From positions 1 through 17,104 of the forward strand of contig CAJBMR010000514.1 in assembly GCA_903954205.1 (NCBI GenBank): a DNA stretch of 17,104 nt, in the 5' to 3' direction. This DNA comes from an uncultured bacterium (GTDB taxonomy: Bacteria; Actinomycetota; Actinomycetes; S36-B12). Numbering within the stretch: the stretch's first letter is position 1; every line of letters begins with the position of its first letter. Both the position numbers and the translations under genes were made by a program. Of the stretch, positions 1 through 7,267 are shown one piece after another. Under the pieces are notes generated by a model. That model did no database searches. It had not been told where the DNA came from and was given only the letters and a program-made list of their open reading frames with translations.

Positions 1-36
1 AGAGTGACTGGAGTTCAGACGTGTGCTTTCCGATCT
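1..36 (+). other. Illumina sequencing adapter remnant (not genomic)
   Basis: Bases 4-36 match the standard Illumina TruSeq read-2/index adapter, beginning GTGACTGGAGTTCAG and ending TTCCGATCT. The only difference is one missing C (GTGTGCTTTCC where the adapter has GTGTGCTCTTCC). Bases 1-3 (AGA) sit where the end of the index barcode would be and are probably also artificial. The biological sequence therefore starts at about base 37. The match is from memory of the adapter sequence, but 33 of 34 adapter bases in order is far beyond chance. Confidence 0.96.
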
Positions 37-80
37 GTCGCGTCCCTGAGTGGTTCGACTGCGCGTGAGCAAATCCCACG

Positions 81-113
81 ACCGTTACCCGGGATGCCTC
101 CCCGGGTTACGGT
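81..113 (-). terminator. Hairpin downstream of ftsY, probable terminator
   Basis: ACCGTTACCCGGG (81-93) and CCCGGGTTACGGT (101-113) are inverted repeats with a single mismatch, separated by a 7-base loop. They form a 12-pair GC-rich stem 48 bases beyond the ftsY stop codon. There is no T-run on either side, so it is not a textbook rho-independent terminator. GC-rich hairpins lacking a U-tract are, however, often proposed as terminators in Actinobacteria. It could also be a dispersed palindromic element or an mRNA 3'-end stabiliser. The rest of 37-160 shows no gene. Confidence 0.5.
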
Positions 114-160
114 CCGGTGACTTCCCAGGCCCGGATGTTTCGGGCATGTGACGGGGGCGC

Positions 161-1390
161 CTACTCCTCGAGGAGGGCGTCGACGAATTCCACGGGGTCG
201 AAGGGGGCCAAGTCATCCGGGCCCTCGCCCAGGCCCACGAGCTTGACGGGTACGCCGAGTTCGCGCTGCACGGCGACCACGATGCCGCCCTTGGCTGTGC
301 CATCGAGCTTCGTGAGCACGATCCCGGTGACATCGACGACCTCGGAGAAGACCTTGGCCTGGGTGAGACCGTTCTGCCCGGTCGTCGCGTCGAGCACGAG
401 CAGGACCTCGTCCACGGGGCCCTGCTTCTCGATGACGCGCTTGACCTTGCCGAGTTCGTCCATCAGGCCAACCTTGGTGTGGAGGCGCCCTGCGGTGTCG
501 ATGACGACGGTGTCCACGTCCGCCTCGGCGCCAATGCGCACGGCGTCGAAGGCCACGGCTGCAGGATCGCCTCCCTCGGGGCCGCGCACGACGGCAGCGC
601 CCACGCGGTCGCCCCACGTCTGCAACTGATCGGCCGCAGCGGCGCGGAAGGTATCGGCTGCTCCCAGCACGACCGTCCGTCCTTCAGCGACGAGCAGGCG
701 TCCGAGCTTGCCGGTGGTCGTCGTCTTTCCTGTGCCGTTGACTCCCACCACCAGCAGCACGGCCGGTCCCTCACCCTCGCGCGTGGTCCGCATGCTGCGA
801 TCCATCGTGGGGTCGACGAGGGTGATGAGTTCCTCGCGCAGCAGCGCGCGCACCGCCTCCGGCGAGGAGGGGCTCTCGGCGAGCACACGCGCACGCAGGC
901 GCTCCATCAGGTCGGTCGACGCAGCGACTCCCAGGTCGGCCGAGAGCAGCGTCTCCTCGACCTCATCCCAGGTGGCGGCATCCACGGTGTCGCGAGACAT
1001 GAGCGCGAGCAACCCGCGGCCGAGGGTGGACTGGGAACGCGCAAGCCGGCGCCGCAGTCGGGTGAGACGACCCGCCGCAGGCTCGGGCTGCTCAATCCCC
1101 AGTTCGGCAATGCTCAGTTCGTCAAGGTCGATCTCTTCGAGATCCGCCTCGATGCCGTCGACTTCCTGCGTCGTGCTGGCGCCGAGCGCCTCCGCGGGCA
1201 CCGCCTCCTCGATGGGGCGGCGGATGGTGTCGCGCGGCACCGTGTCGTCGTCGCCCACTCCGGGCGCGTAGTCGATGCCGGGACGCGGGGGCACAGGAGG
1301 GGCTGGCCGGCGGCGCACGAGGGCAACGCCCACGCCCACGAGGACCAGCAGGGCAACCGCAACGGCAATGATGAGGCCAAGGGAATCCAC
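161..1390 (-). CDS. ftsY: Signal recognition particle receptor FtsY
   Basis: FtsY is the membrane-associated SRP receptor GTPase. It docks Ffh-ribosome complexes at the inner face of the membrane for co-translational insertion. The 409-residue protein has one N-terminal hydrophobic segment (about residues 4-25, followed by RRR) that probably anchors it. An acidic linker (about 76-106) is followed by the helical N domain (about 107-200). The GTPase NG domain carries G1 GVNGTGKT (216-223), DTFRA (246-250), DTAGR (298-302), TKLDG (360-364) and the closing GLGEGPDDL (386-394). A membrane segment plus acidic linker distinguishes it from Ffh. The GTG start has a GAGAGG-like ribosome site 8 bases upstream. 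The gene begins 20 bases after the smc stop, so the two are very likely co-transcribed. It ends in TAG, with a hairpin beyond. Confidence 0.97.
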   Translation of the reverse strand: MDSLGLIIAVAVALLVLVGVGVALVRRRPAPPVPPRPGIDYAPGVGDDDTVPRDTIRRPIEEAVPAEALGASTTQEVDGIEADLEEIDLDELSIAELGIEQPEPAAGRLTRLRRRLARSQSTLGRGLLALMSRDTVDAATWDEVEETLLSADLGVAASTDLMERLRARVLAESPSSPEAVRALLREELITLVDPTMDRSMRTTREGEGPAVLLVVGVNGTGKTTTTGKLGRLLVAEGRTVVLGAADTFRAAAADQLQTWGDRVGAAVVRGPEGGDPAAVAFDAVRIGAEADVDTVVIDTAGRLHTKVGLMDELGKVKRVIEKQGPVDEVLLVLDATTGQNGLTQAKVFSEVVDVTGIVLTKLDGTAKGGIVVAVQRELGVPVKLVGLGEGPDDLAPFDPVEFVDALLEE

Positions 1391-1410
1391 GGCCCGATCC
1401 TCTCAGGGGG

Positions 1411-4400
1411 TCAGGCAGAGACGGGATCGCGGTCGCGCAGACGCTGGCCGACCACCTGGGTCACGCCGTCGCCGCGCATGGACACGCCATAGAGCGCATC
1501 AGCGATCTCCATGGTGCGCTTCTGGTGGGTCACGACGAGCAACTGCGACGCCGTGCGCAGCTCATCGATCGCATCGATGAGCCGGCCCAGATTGACATCG
1601 TCGAGTGCGGCCTCGACCTCGTCGAGCACGTAGAACGGGCTGGGTCGCGCCTTGAAAAGTGCGATGAGGAAGGCAACCGCCGTGAGCGAGCGTTCCCCAC
1701 CAGACAGCAGCGACAGCCGCTTGACCTTCTTGCCCGGGGGTCGTGCTTCGACGTCGACACCGGTGAGCAGCATGTCCGAGGGATCGGTGAGCACCAGTCG
1801 GCCGTCGCCACCGGGGAAGAGGCGGGCAAACACGCGCTCAAACTCACGTGCCGTGTCGTGATAGGCCTCGGTGAAGACGGCCTCGACGCGCTCGTCCACC
1901 TCCTTGATGATCGCGAGGAGATCCGCGCGCGAACGCTTGAGGTCATCCACCTGCTCGGTGAGGAAGCGCAGTCGCTCCTCGAGAGCGGTGAACTCCTCGA
2001 GTGCGAGGGGATTGACCTTGCCGAGCAGTGCGAGGACACGCTCGGCGACCTTGAGTCGACGCTCTTGCTGAGCCCGCTCGTAGGGGTAGGGCTCAGGAGC
2101 GGGCGCGTCGGGATCGACCTCGTCGCCGGGAGCCGACGGAGTGGGCGGGACGAGTTGATCGGGTCCGTACTCCGCCACCAGGGAATCGGGCTCGATGCCG
2201 AACTCCTCGATGACGCGTCCCTCCACCTGCTCGATGCGCAGACGCTGCTCGGTGCGCGCGACCTCGTCACGATGCACGGAGTCGGTGAGGCGCTCCATTT
2301 CCGCACCGAGCTCCCGCAGGGACTGTCGCGCCTGGTGGAGCGTGGCGTCGCGAGTCGTCTGTTGCTCCTCGCGCTCACGGCGCTCGGCATCCGCACGCAG
2401 GAGTGATGCTTCGAGATGGCGCAGCACGACCTCCACGCCCTTGGCAACGGCCTGTGCGACCTCTGCCTCGCGTGCACGCTGCTCCCGGCGCTCGATTGCG
2501 CGCCGACGCGAGGCGCGCTCATGGGCGGCTACCCGCTCCAGGCCCTCCGCGCGCGCCGTGAGCGAGGCGAGACGCTCCTCACCGGTGCGCAGCGCCAGCC
2601 GCGCTTCCACCTCTAGCGCGCGAGCCTGCTCGGCTCCCTGCGAGAACTCTGGCCGCCTGTCGGCGACATCCTCATCGCCACCCTCGGCCTCAGCCGCGCC
2701 CAGTCGTTCCTCGAGATCGGCGAGGGTGGCCTCGTCGGAGGCCAGGGCCTCGAGCGCGGCCTGCTCGGCAGCGGCAAGGCGGTCGGCCTCCGCGGTCGCA
2801 GCCCGTGCGGCCTGGCCCAGTAGTCCGAGCTGCTCCGCCACCGCCGCCAGACGTGCATCCGACTCGTGGAGGCGCGAGAGAGCGGCCTCAGCGGTCTCGG
2901 TCGCCTCACGCTGTGCATCCAGCGCTGCGGCGAGCTCGAACCGGGTGCGCTCAAGGGAGTGCTGGACCGATTCCAGCGAGGACGCCGCTTCATCGACCGC
3001 CGACTGCAATTCGATGAGGGAGGGCGCATCGCCGGAGCCGCCGAACGCCACGTGCGGACCGACGAGGTCACCGTCACGTGTCGCCGCCGTGAGACCAGTA
3101 ACGGCAGCGCGCGCGGCGTCGGCGAGGTCATCGACGATCACGATGCCCGCCAGCCGCGAGCGAAGTGCGGTGAGGAGTTCAGGCGTACCGGATACGACCT
3201 CACTGATCCAGCGAAGGCCCTCCGGCGCGGTCCCAGGATCAGGGATGGGGCCGGTGTCCTGACCGAGTACGACGACGCTCGCCCGGCCCGCGGTGTCGCG
3301 ATGCAGGAGCATGATGCCGTCGATCGCGGAGCGTGCATCTCGCACGACCACCGCATCCGACAGCGGGCCCAAGGCTGCAGCCACCCCTCGCTCGTAACCC
3401 GATTCGACGGCGAGCAACGAGGCCACGGTGCCGATCACGCCCACCGACTCCCCCGCCTGCAGCAGGGCGCCGGGGCCGTCGCCACGAGCGAGTGCAATGC
3501 GCAGGGCCTCGAGTCGGGCGGCGAGAGCAGCGCGCTCCCTCTCGCTCTCGCGCTCCTGATGGCGCAGGGACTCCACAAGCGTGTCGACGTCGGCCAGTCG
3601 CGTCTGCGTGTCTTCGTACTGGGTGTCCAGTCCGAGCTCGCCCGCATCGAGCCCGGCGACCTGTGCTTCCAGTGTCGCGAACTCGCGCTGGGCGGTGGCC
3701 GCGCGCGTGCGGGCATCTTCTCGTTGAGTGGCCACGCGCTCGATCTCGGCGGCCCGTGCCTCGCGCCGGGAGCGGGCAGCTGCGACGCGCCCCGCGAGGC
3801 GAGCGAGACCCTCGCGACGATCCGCCTGGGAGCGGATCCCGAGGGCGACACGACGCTCCTCCTCGGCGAGCGCTCGCTCCGCTTCGGTGCGCACGGCCGT
3901 GGCCTCGGCCAGAGCCGATCGATCCGCTTCCACCCGGCGCCCGAGCGTGAACTCCTCCTCGCGCAGCCCGGCCGCCTCGGCCTCGAGTGCCTCGGGGTCG
4001 CGTCCGCTCTCGGTGGCGTCTTCGATCTCGGGGCCGATGAGTCGCAGTCTCTCGGCAGCGAGCGATGCGGTGCCGAGGAAGCGCTCGCGCAGCGCGGACA
4101 GGCCGAACCACGACTGCTGCGCCGATGCCAGGAGCGGTGCCGCCGTCTGGGACTCGGCGTCGAGCAAGGCCTCCTGTGCCGTGAGCGCAGCAAGCCTTCC
4201 CTCGACCTCGAGGCGCCGCTCGCGCACGGCCGACTCGTCGGCTACCTCGGCAGCCAAGGTCTCGCGGAACTGAGCGAGGTCGTCAGCCATGAGGCGCAGA
4301 CGCGCATCACGGGCCTCGGCCTGGATCACCACGGCACGTCGGGCGACCTCGGCCTGGCGCCCCAGGGGCTTCAACTGACGTCGGAGCTCGGTCGTGAGAT

Positions 4401-4977
4401 CCGTGACCCGCGTGAGGTTGCCCTGCATGGCATCGAGCTTGCGGAGGGCCTTCTCCTTGCGCTTGCGGTGCTTGAGGACGCCCGCGGCCTCCTCGATGAA
4501 TCCACGACGGTCCTCGGGGGTCGCGTGCAGGATAGCATCGAGCTGCCCCTGCCCCACGATGACGTGCATCTCGCGACCGATGCCGGAATCCGACAGGAGC
4601 TCTTGGATGTCGAGGAGTCGGCACGGGGTGCCGTTGATGGCATACTCGGAGCCGCCGTTGCGGAAGAGAGTGCGCGAGATGGTGACCTCGGTGTAGTCGA
4701 TGGGAAGCGCGCCGTCGGTGTTGTCGATCGTGAGGGCGACTTCGGCGCGACCCAGGGGTGCGCGACCACTGGTACCCGCGAAGATGACGTCGGACATCGC
4801 CCCGCCGCGAAGCGACTTCGCCCCCTGCTCGCCCATGACCCAGGCGATGGCATCCACGATGTTGGACTTGCCCGAGCCGTTGGGCCCGACCACGCACGTG
4901 ACCCCGGGCTCGAAGGCAAGGGTCGTCGCCGAGGCAAACGACTTGAAGCCCTTGAGTGTGAGGCTCTTCAGGTGCAC
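1411..4977 (-). CDS. smc: Chromosome segregation ATPase SMC
   Basis: SMC forms the ATP-driven DNA-loop-extruding condensin ring with ScpA and ScpB, organising and segregating the chromosome. The 1188-residue length is normal for the family. The N-terminal head has Walker A GPNGSGKSN (31-39) and a Q-loop region VGQGQLDAIL (141-150). Long Ala/Glu/Arg-rich coiled coils flank a central hinge at roughly 500-660 (GVIGTVASLL, LGPLSDAVVV). The C-terminal head has signature LSGGERSLTA (about 1091-1100), Walker B FYVLDEVEAALDD (about 1115-1127) and an H-loop VVTHQ (about 1148-1152). All ATPase motifs look intact. It starts with GTG, with an AGGG about 8 bases upstream, 26 bases after the small coiled-coil gene. 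ftsY follows directly, the usual bacterial smc-ftsY pairing. scpA and scpB are not in this window. Confidence 0.98.
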   Translation of the reverse strand: MHLKSLTLKGFKSFASATTLAFEPGVTCVVGPNGSGKSNIVDAIAWVMGEQGAKSLRGGAMSDVIFAGTSGRAPLGRAEVALTIDNTDGALPIDYTEVTISRTLFRNGGSEYAINGTPCRLLDIQELLSDSGIGREMHVIVGQGQLDAILHATPEDRRGFIEEAAGVLKHRKRKEKALRKLDAMQGNLTRVTDLTTELRRQLKPLGRQAEVARRAVVIQAEARDARLRLMADDLAQFRETLAAEVADESAVRERRLEVEGRLAALTAQEALLDAESQTAAPLLASAQQSWFGLSALRERFLGTASLAAERLRLIGPEIEDATESGRDPEALEAEAAGLREEEFTLGRRVEADRSALAEATAVRTEAERALAEEERRVALGIRSQADRREGLARLAGRVAAARSRREARAAEIERVATQREDARTRAATAQREFATLEAQVAGLDAGELGLDTQYEDTQTRLADVDTLVESLRHQERESERERAALAARLEALRIALARGDGPGALLQAGESVGVIGTVASLLAVESGYERGVAAALGPLSDAVVVRDARSAIDGIMLLHRDTAGRASVVVLGQDTGPIPDPGTAPEGLRWISEVVSGTPELLTALRSRLAGIVIVDDLADAARAAVTGLTAATRDGDLVGPHVAFGGSGDAPSLIELQSAVDEAASSLESVQHSLERTRFELAAALDAQREATETAEAALSRLHESDARLAAVAEQLGLLGQAARAATAEADRLAAAEQAALEALASDEATLADLEERLGAAEAEGGDEDVADRRPEFSQGAEQARALEVEARLALRTGEERLASLTARAEGLERVAAHERASRRRAIERREQRAREAEVAQAVAKGVEVVLRHLEASLLRADAERREREEQQTTRDATLHQARQSLRELGAEMERLTDSVHRDEVARTEQRLRIEQVEGRVIEEFGIEPDSLVAEYGPDQLVPPTPSAPGDEVDPDAPAPEPYPYERAQQERRLKVAERVLALLGKVNPLALEEFTALEERLRFLTEQVDDLKRSRADLLAIIKEVDERVEAVFTEAYHDTAREFERVFARLFPGGDGRLVLTDPSDMLLTGVDVEARPPGKKVKRLSLLSGGERSLTAVAFLIALFKARPSPFYVLDEVEAALDDVNLGRLIDAIDELRTASQLLVVTHQKRTMEIADALYGVSMRGDGVTQVVGQRLRDRDPVSA

Positions 4978-5003
4978 GCGCCGACCCTATCGGCGGCGGC
5001 AGG

Positions 5004-5186
5004 TCAGCGAGGATCGGGCACGAGGAGGTCCGCCGGGACCTCCCAGTCCCGCACCGGCCAGTCCTCGGCCACGGCGTTCAGGCGGGCCACCTCGGCCTCG
5101 AGGTCGCGGACACGGGCGCGTAGCCGGGCCACTTCAGCCGCAAGACGAGCATCGGCCCCCGTGTGACCGTAGATGGCCTTGGCCAT
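5004..5186 (-). CDS. Small conserved coiled-coil protein of unknown function (60 aa)
   Basis: This 60-residue protein opens MAKAIYGHTGADARLAAEVA and continues with a heptad-like helix rich in Ala, Leu, Arg and Glu (about residues 12-42). It ends in a short Trp- and Pro-containing tail. No transmembrane segment or catalytic motif is visible. A strong ribosome site (GGGGAG, 7 bases from the ATG) and codon use like its neighbours support a real gene. It lies between mutM and smc, 26 bases before the smc start. From memory, short proteins opening MAKALxGHVGG with a following coiled coil occur in other Actinobacteria, so I infer a conserved lineage protein. Function is unknown; the position suggests only co-expression with smc and ftsY. 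Confidence 0.8.
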   Translation of the reverse strand: MAKAIYGHTGADARLAAEVARLRARVRDLEAEVARLNAVAEDWPVRDWEVPADLLVPDPR

Positions 5187-5220
5187 GGCAACTCCCCTGT
5201 TCCCGGGACCACCGGCCCCC

Positions 5221-5238
5221 GGGGACGCTCGCGTCCCC
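5221..5238 (-). repeat. Perfect 8-bp hairpin upstream of the small coiled-coil gene
   Basis: GGGGACGC and GCGTCCCC form a perfect inverted repeat with only two bases between the arms, so in practice a 7-bp stem with a 4-base loop. It lies in the 90-base gap between mutM (stop at 5277) and the 60-aa gene (start at 5186). No T-run follows on the minus strand, and the ribosome site of the next gene is about 25 bases downstream. It could be an attenuator, a weak internal terminator or an mRNA-stabilising 5' or 3' end. Seen directly: the stem. Inferred: any function. Confidence 0.45.
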
Positions 5239-5250
5239 TCTGGTGCGAGC

Positions 5251-5280
5251 AGGGTGGCAGGGTCGGGACGACGCCGTCAA
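5251..5280 (-). promoter_or_regulatory. Candidate promoter for the 60-aa gene, smc and ftsY
   Basis: Read on the minus strand, TTGACG (5280-5275, overlapping the mutM stop codon) is followed after 18 bases by CACCCT (5256-5251). The -35 half is a very good match to TTGACA; the -10 half lacks the usual first T. Initiation near 5244 would place the 5221-5238 hairpin at the extreme 5' end of the transcript. The support is motif-only and modest. Confidence 0.3.
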
Positions 5281-6143
5281 ACCGCGCCCCGGGGCCGCCG
5301 CTGACAGGACGGGCATCGGTAGGACGAACGATTCATGAAGTGCTCACGGACAAGGGGGCGCCCGCATCGATCGCAGGGCTCACCCTCGCGGCCGTAGGCA
5401 TGCAGGGAGCGGTCGAACCAGCCGCTCTCGCCGTTGACATTGACGTAGAGGGAGTCGAACGACGTACCTCCCTGCGCCAAGGCCTCGTCCATGACGGCAC
5501 GCACATGGGAGAGGAGCTCGCGCACTCGCGGCGCGGTGAGGCGCCGTCCTGGTACGTCGTAATGCAGGCGCGCGCGCCACAGCGCCTCGTCGGCATAGAT
5601 GTTGCCGATCCCGGACACTAGGGACTGGTCGAGCAGGCAGCGCTTGATCCCCGAAGAGCGCGCCCGAACCCCGCGGACGAAAGCGCCGTCGTCGAAGTGC
5701 GGGTCGAGTGGATCCCGTGCGATGTGTCCCACGGAGAGAGGGATGCGCCCACCGGCGTCGTCGTCTGTGAGTTCGTCGATATGCATGCCTCCGAACATCC
5801 GCTGATCGACGAAGTGCAGATGGCGGTCGGCACCCTCGAGTTCGATGCGAACCCTGAGGTGCTTCTCATCCGTGGACCTCGGCTCAGGGAGCAGCAATTG
5901 TCCGCTCATGCCGAGGTGCACCACCAGCGCACGATCGTCGTCGAGGACCATCCAGAGGTACTTGCCCCTGCGGCTCACCGCTCGCACATGACGACCCGCA
6001 AGACCATGGGCAAGGTCGGTGGCTCCCGCGGAATGGCGGCGTACGGATCTTGGCTCGATCACCTCGACGCCGGCAAAGCGGCGATTCGTCACGTAGGGGG
6101 CCAGTCCGCGGCGGACGACCTCCACCTCGGGAAGCTCAGGCAC
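5277..6143 (-). CDS. mutM: Formamidopyrimidine-DNA glycosylase MutM/Fpg
   Basis: This base-excision repair enzyme removes 8-oxoguanine and ring-opened purines and nicks the abasic site by beta/delta elimination. The 288-residue protein begins MPELPEVEVVRRGL, giving the catalytic N-terminal proline and following glutamate after Met removal. The conserved lysine is in RRGKYLW (K61). The helix-two-turn-helix region includes SGIGNIYADEALW (about 177-189). A C-terminal zinc finger has Cys257, Cys260, Cys277 and Cys280 with an Arg (R272) in the hairpin. These features favour Fpg over the Nei family, which shares the same fold. It starts with GTG and overlaps the rnc stop by 8 bases (6136-6143), implying translational coupling. 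rnc-mutM-smc order is typical of Actinobacteria. Confidence 0.97.
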   Translation of the reverse strand: MPELPEVEVVRRGLAPYVTNRRFAGVEVIEPRSVRRHSAGATDLAHGLAGRHVRAVSRRGKYLWMVLDDDRALVVHLGMSGQLLLPEPRSTDEKHLRVRIELEGADRHLHFVDQRMFGGMHIDELTDDDAGGRIPLSVGHIARDPLDPHFDDGAFVRGVRARSSGIKRCLLDQSLVSGIGNIYADEALWRARLHYDVPGRRLTAPRVRELLSHVRAVMDEALAQGGTSFDSLYVNVNGESGWFDRSLHAYGREGEPCDRCGRPLVREHFMNRSSYRCPSCQRRPRGAV

Positions 6144-6843
6144 CCTGTTGGCGCAGGGTTGCGGCTCGATACGCCGCTTCGGCCGCCTGCTGCTCGGCCT
6201 CCTTCTTCGACCGACCCTCGCCCTCGCCCCAGACCTCGGTCGCCAGGGTCACCCGCGCGCGGAAGGTCTTGGCGTGATCGGGCCCTGACTCATCCACGGA
6301 GTAGTCCGGCACGCCCAGCTCGAGGGCTGCGGTGAGCTCCTGCAGTGAGGTCTTCCAGTCGAGGCCGGCTCCGAGCGTGGACGCGTGGTCGACGAGTGGA
6401 TCGAAAAGTCGGTGCACCACAGCTTCGGCCGCACGGATCCCGTGCTCGAGATAGACGGCTCCGATCACCGCCTCCAGGGTGTCGGCAAGGATCGAGGACT
6501 TGTCGCGGCCACCCGTGATCTCCTCCCCCCTGCCAAGCCGCAGGAGCACCCCGAGGTCGAGGGTTCGGGCGACGTCGGCGAGTGCGCGCGCGTTGACGAT
6601 GGCAGCGCGCATCTTGGCGAGTTGACCTTCAGCCACGTCGGGATAGCGGAGGTAGAGCGATTCCGTGACCACCAGCCCAAGCACGGAATCGCCGAGGAAT
6701 TCCATCCGCTCATTGGTCGGAAGACCGCCGTTTTCGTAGGCGAAGGACCGATGAGTCACGGCGTGTTCCATGCGGTCGTCAGGCAACGCCACACCGAGGT
6801 CGACGAGGACCTGCTCCATCTTGGTCACGTCTGCATTGCTCAT
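6136..6843 (-). CDS. rnc: Ribonuclease III
   Basis: RNase III is the double-strand-specific endoribonuclease that processes rRNA precursors and structured mRNAs as a homodimer. The chosen frame gives 235 residues. The signature NERMEFLGDS (44-53) carries catalytic Glu48 and Asp52; DTLEAVIGA (121-129) carries Asp121 and Glu124. A double-stranded-RNA-binding domain follows at about 164-231 (DWKTSLQEL to KKEAEQQAAEAA). I chose the ATG at 6843: it overlaps the preceding ACP-like stop as ATGA and has GAGGAA about 8 bases upstream. An in-frame ATG at 6870 would add nine residues, but it lies inside the upstream gene and has no clear ribosome site. The gene ends within the mutM start. Confidence 0.96.
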   Translation of the reverse strand: MSNADVTKMEQVLVDLGVALPDDRMEHAVTHRSFAYENGGLPTNERMEFLGDSVLGLVVTESLYLRYPDVAEGQLAKMRAAIVNARALADVARTLDLGVLLRLGRGEEITGGRDKSSILADTLEAVIGAVYLEHGIRAAEAVVHRLFDPLVDHASTLGAGLDWKTSLQELTAALELGVPDYSVDESGPDHAKTFRARVTLATEVWGEGEGRSKKEAEQQAAEAAYRAATLRQQGA

Positions 6844-7085
6844 GGAGAGGCTTCCTCGATCATCAGGCATGACGCCAGGTCGGCGACACTCGCCGCGCGC
6901 AACGCCGCAACTGCATCGCTGCGCCAGCCGGCTTCGCCAACAGCGTCACTCCAGCAGATACAGGCAAGCGAGTCCCAGCCGAGCGACACCAGGGGCGTGT
7001 CCGCACGCAGGGTCGTGGCGTCGATCCCCAGGACGCGAGCAACCGCGTCTCGGGCGATCGAGACCGGCGGCTCAGCCGAGGACAT
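6840..7085 (-). CDS. Divergent acyl carrier protein-like protein (phosphopantetheine-binding)
   Basis: This 81-residue protein has the acyl/peptidyl-carrier layout: a first helix and loop (ARDAVARVLGIDATTLRADT), then PLVSLGWDSLACICWSDAV, then a C-terminal helix (ASVADLASCL). The LGxDSL motif places the likely 4'-phosphopantetheine attachment site at Ser39. Family ACPs have about 77-80 residues. The helix after the serine lacks the run of acidic residues that normally docks fatty-acid enzymes. It has ICWSDAVGEAGW instead, with two cysteines and a tryptophan, so it is not a standard AcpP. It begins 7 bases after rpmF, with no strong ribosome site, and its stop overlaps the rnc start (ATGA). acpP-rnc-smc-ftsY is the classical order in Bacillus, so this may be a diverged descendant at the ancestral site. 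Substrate and partner enzymes are unknown. The fold call is from motif and length only. Confidence 0.72.
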   Translation of the reverse strand: MSSAEPPVSIARDAVARVLGIDATTLRADTPLVSLGWDSLACICWSDAVGEAGWRSDAVAALRAASVADLASCLMIEEASP

Positions 7086-7092
7086 GCACTGC

Positions 7093-7266
7093 TCAGACGT
7101 CGAGGACGCGTCGCTTGGCGTAGGTGCCGCACGTGGGGCACACGGTGTGCGCGAGCTTGGGCTCACGGCAGCGAGCGCAGGACACCAGCGTGGGGGCGGC
7201 GGCCTTCCACTGGGAACGGCGATGCCGGGTGTTGGAGCGGGATGTCTTCCGCTTGGGAACGGCCAC
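7093..7266 (-). CDS. rpmF: 50S ribosomal protein bL32
   Basis: bL32 is a small protein of the large ribosomal subunit. The 57-residue protein opens VAVPKRKTSRSNTRHRRSQW (GTG start read as Met), the standard L32 N-terminus. It carries an intact zinc ribbon at Cys30, Cys33, Cys43 and Cys46 (CARC and CPTC). This is the zinc-containing form; some Actinobacteria also encode a zinc-free paralogue used under zinc limitation, not seen here. The gene starts one base after the yceD stop (TGACGTG), the widespread yceD-rpmF pairing, so expression is almost certainly coupled. The ACP-like gene follows 7 bases later. Confidence 0.97.
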   Translation of the reverse strand: MAVPKRKTSRSNTRHRRSQWKAAAPTLVSCARCREPKLAHTVCPTCGTYAKRRVLDV

Positions 7267-7267
7267 G

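Noticed and set aside
2866..5166. Very long open frame on the plus strand opposite smc.
   Set aside because: It is the antisense of a strongly conserved gene in GC-rich DNA, where stop codons are rare; it shows no family motif and no ribosome site. The same holds for other long plus-strand frames opposite recG, the FakA-like gene and ftsY.
6844..6870. Upstream in-frame ATG for rnc at 6870.
   Set aside because: It lies inside the ACP-like gene without a ribosome site, whereas the ATG at 6843 has a good one and forms an ATGA junction.
6840..7085. Calling the small carrier-like gene acpP.
   Set aside because: Motif and position fit, but the recognition helix lacks the acidic residues of fatty-acid ACP, so a specific acpP assignment is not supported.
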